NCBI RefSeq assembly: GCF_902809855.1
Contig: NZ_CADDWJ010000002.1
Location: 806,001 to 870,000 of the forward strand
Direction: 5' to 3'
DNA length: 64,000 bases
Source of the DNA: Acinetobacter sp. Marseille-Q1618
Lineage (GTDB): Bacteria > Pseudomonadota > Gammaproteobacteria > Pseudomonadales > Moraxellaceae
In this document: piece after piece, positions 62,921-64,000 of the stretch
Layout of the letters: every line of letters begins with the position of its first letter
How positions within the stretch are numbered: the stretch's first letter is position 1
The notes under the pieces: generated by a model
Told to the model about the DNA's origin: nothing
The model's database searches: none
Seen by the model: the letters and a program-made list of their open reading frames with translations, nothing else
Program-made: the position numbers and the translations under genes

Positions 62921-63541
62921 ATGTCCTATCAAATTTGGTTTGCCTATATGTTGGCATGCTGGGTGATTAGTATTTCTCCCGGTGCAGGTGCGATTGCCTC
63001 GATGTCGAGTGGTCTAAGTTATGGTTTTCGGCGTGGTTATTGGAATGCAATTGGCTTACAACTGGCACTGATTGTACAAATCGGCATTGTGGCGGCTGGG
63101 GTTGGGGTATTATTTGCAACAACGCCTTGGGCATTTTTAGTGGTGAAATGGTTTGGCGTATTGTATTTGCTGTATTTAGCCTATCTACAGTGGAATGCCC
63201 CAATTCAGTCGATCGACATTAAAACCGAAACTAAGCCAAAAACCATTCCTATGCTGATGTTGCATGGTTTTTTGGTCAATATGAGTAACCCTAAAGCAAT
63301 CGTATTTTTATTAGCAGTATTACCGCAATTTTTGGATTTATCAAAGCCACAGTGGATTCAATATGTGATTATGGCGGTGACCATGATTACGATTGATTTG
63401 ATCGTGATGGCAGGTTATACAGGTTTGGCAGCCAAAGTGTTACGTTTACTTAAATCACCTAAGCAACAGAAATATATGAATCGAACTTTTGCTGTATTGT
63501 TTAGCTGTGCCGCAGGTTTGTTGAGTTTGGTGCATCAATGA
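62921..63541 (+). CDS. LysE/RhtB-family exporter
   Basis: Inner-membrane amino-acid exporter (206 aa) with five to six hydrophobic segments. The start MSYQIWFAYMLACWVISISPGAG with PGAG motif, the GFRRGYWNAIGLQLAL loop and NMSNPKAIVFLLAVLPQFLD are typical for RhtB/LysE. The frame is open from 62867, but ATG 62921 is where the first membrane segment starts. The substrate amino acid is unknown. Confidence 0.89.
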   Translation: MSYQIWFAYMLACWVISISPGAGAIASMSSGLSYGFRRGYWNAIGLQLALIVQIGIVAAGVGVLFATTPWAFLVVKWFGVLYLLYLAYLQWNAPIQSIDIKTETKPKTIPMLMLHGFLVNMSNPKAIVFLLAVLPQFLDLSKPQWIQYVIMAVTMITIDLIVMAGYTGLAAKVLRLLKSPKQQKYMNRTFAVLFSCAAGLLSLVHQ

Positions 63542-64000
63542 TTAAGTTGAAGAATCTTGTGATTTTTTACGAAGAATAAGTCGATGTTTATGCCAAAATT
63601 TAAGTTGATCATTGGCTAATGGATATTCGCCTAGCATTTCTTCTTGATGCAGTATTTCAAAATTCTTATTGAGTAACAACTCAAGTTCGGTTTGGCTAAA
63701 ACCAATAAACTGTTGTGGACTGTGTTTAACCCAAGCATCTTGATCACCGAGAAGATCGACAACAAAAATACCATTTTCAAATAAAGCATTACAGATGTTT
63801 GTTGTTAAAAACAGTTTGAAAATTCTGAGGTTAGCAGAAAAATAAACTCAGTAGGGCAACAATTAAACTGGCTTTAGGAAATTGATACTCCTCAAAAGTC
63901 TGTTTTGTAAAATAATAGCTTTGATGATTTTGAAAACGTGTGAGACAAATATTTTCTGAGATTTCAGCGGCATCAAAAGCGTAAACTTGATAATTTTGAC
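63542..64000 (-). pseudogene. Decayed SAM-dependent methyltransferase, cut by the window edge
   Basis: The minus strand encodes parts of a class I SAM methyltransferase (TehB-like) in two frames. Upstream: YQVYAFDAAEISEN to ASLIVALLSLFFC, then a TAA (63833-63831) where Gln would be expected before PQNF. Four extra bases around 63794-63804 (AACAACAAAC for AACAAC) shift the frame before ICNALFENGIFVVDLLGDQD, which then runs to the stop at 63542. Both lesions lie in an otherwise continuous protein. The N-terminus lies beyond the window. Sequencing error cannot be excluded. Confidence 0.7.

Noticed and set aside
1..64000. tRNA genes, CRISPR arrays, insertion sequences, prophage
   Set aside because: None seen: no T-loop/acceptor pattern, no regularly spaced repeats, no transposase, integrase or phage structural gene.

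Overview
The window is AT-rich chromosomal DNA from a gamma-proteobacterium of the Moraxellaceae, almost certainly an Acinetobacter. The evidence is the gene set: a complete Csu-type chaperone-usher pilus operon, a DcaP-like porin with an N-terminal coiled coil, SfnG/MsuE sulfone metabolism, Acinetobacter-style PhoB/PhoR, a DyP peroxidase, and intergenic CCTCC...GGAGG hairpin repeats of a kind I associate with this genus. I found no rRNA, tRNA, CRISPR array, insertion sequence or prophage. About 60 protein genes are supported.

Layout. 0-8 kb: housekeeping genes (pncB, a rhodanese, psd), then phoR/phoB on the minus strand, then a divergent TetR/SDR pair sharing a clear operator. 7.8-16.5 kb: a sulfur-scavenging cluster with a TauD-type dioxygenase, a Crp/Fnr regulator, a Mop/TOBE protein, a porin, a complete SsuA/C/C/B-like ABC importer and a convergent flavin monooxygenase. 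16.6-19.3 kb: MATE pump and aminotransferase. 19.4-20.3 kb: a long non-coding stretch followed by a small membrane protein gene with mononucleotide tracts. 20.5-30.5 kb: DUF445, a lipoprotein, DUF924, gshA, dsbB, two alpha/beta hydrolases, parE and a PLD-like protein. 30.6-36.8 kb: envelope proteins, hpf, an ankyrin protein and a GST. 36.9-43.6 kb: waaA-rsmE, mscS, DUF805 and acs. 44.1-51.0 kb: TetR plus csuA/B-A-B-C-D-E. 51.1-53.0 kb: sfnG-msuE. 53.4-64 kb: response regulator, AraC, EamA exporter, SPOR protein, argS, malic enzyme, DyP, LysE exporter and a decayed methyltransferase cut by the window edge.

The strongest new signal is a non-coding minus-strand locus at about 19.40-19.65 kb. Four successive hairpins each present GGA in the loop, and the last is a perfect 12-bp intrinsic terminator stem whose 3-nt loop is GGA. 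This is the architecture of CsrB/RsmY/RsmZ-type RNAs that sequester CsrA/RsmA, so I propose a CsrA-titrating sRNA.

Other items worth attention: long perfect inverted repeats that bury the ribosome binding sites of two genes of the sulfur cluster (Crp-like regulator and flavin monooxygenase); a nested ~100-nt foldback at the end of the ABC operon; a textbook CRP site before a YqiA-like esterase; adjacent G8 and T9 tracts at the 5' end of a membrane protein gene (possible phase variation); two candidate small ORFs; and a methyltransferase pseudogene at the right edge. Functions rest on recognised motifs and gene order only; no search was run.
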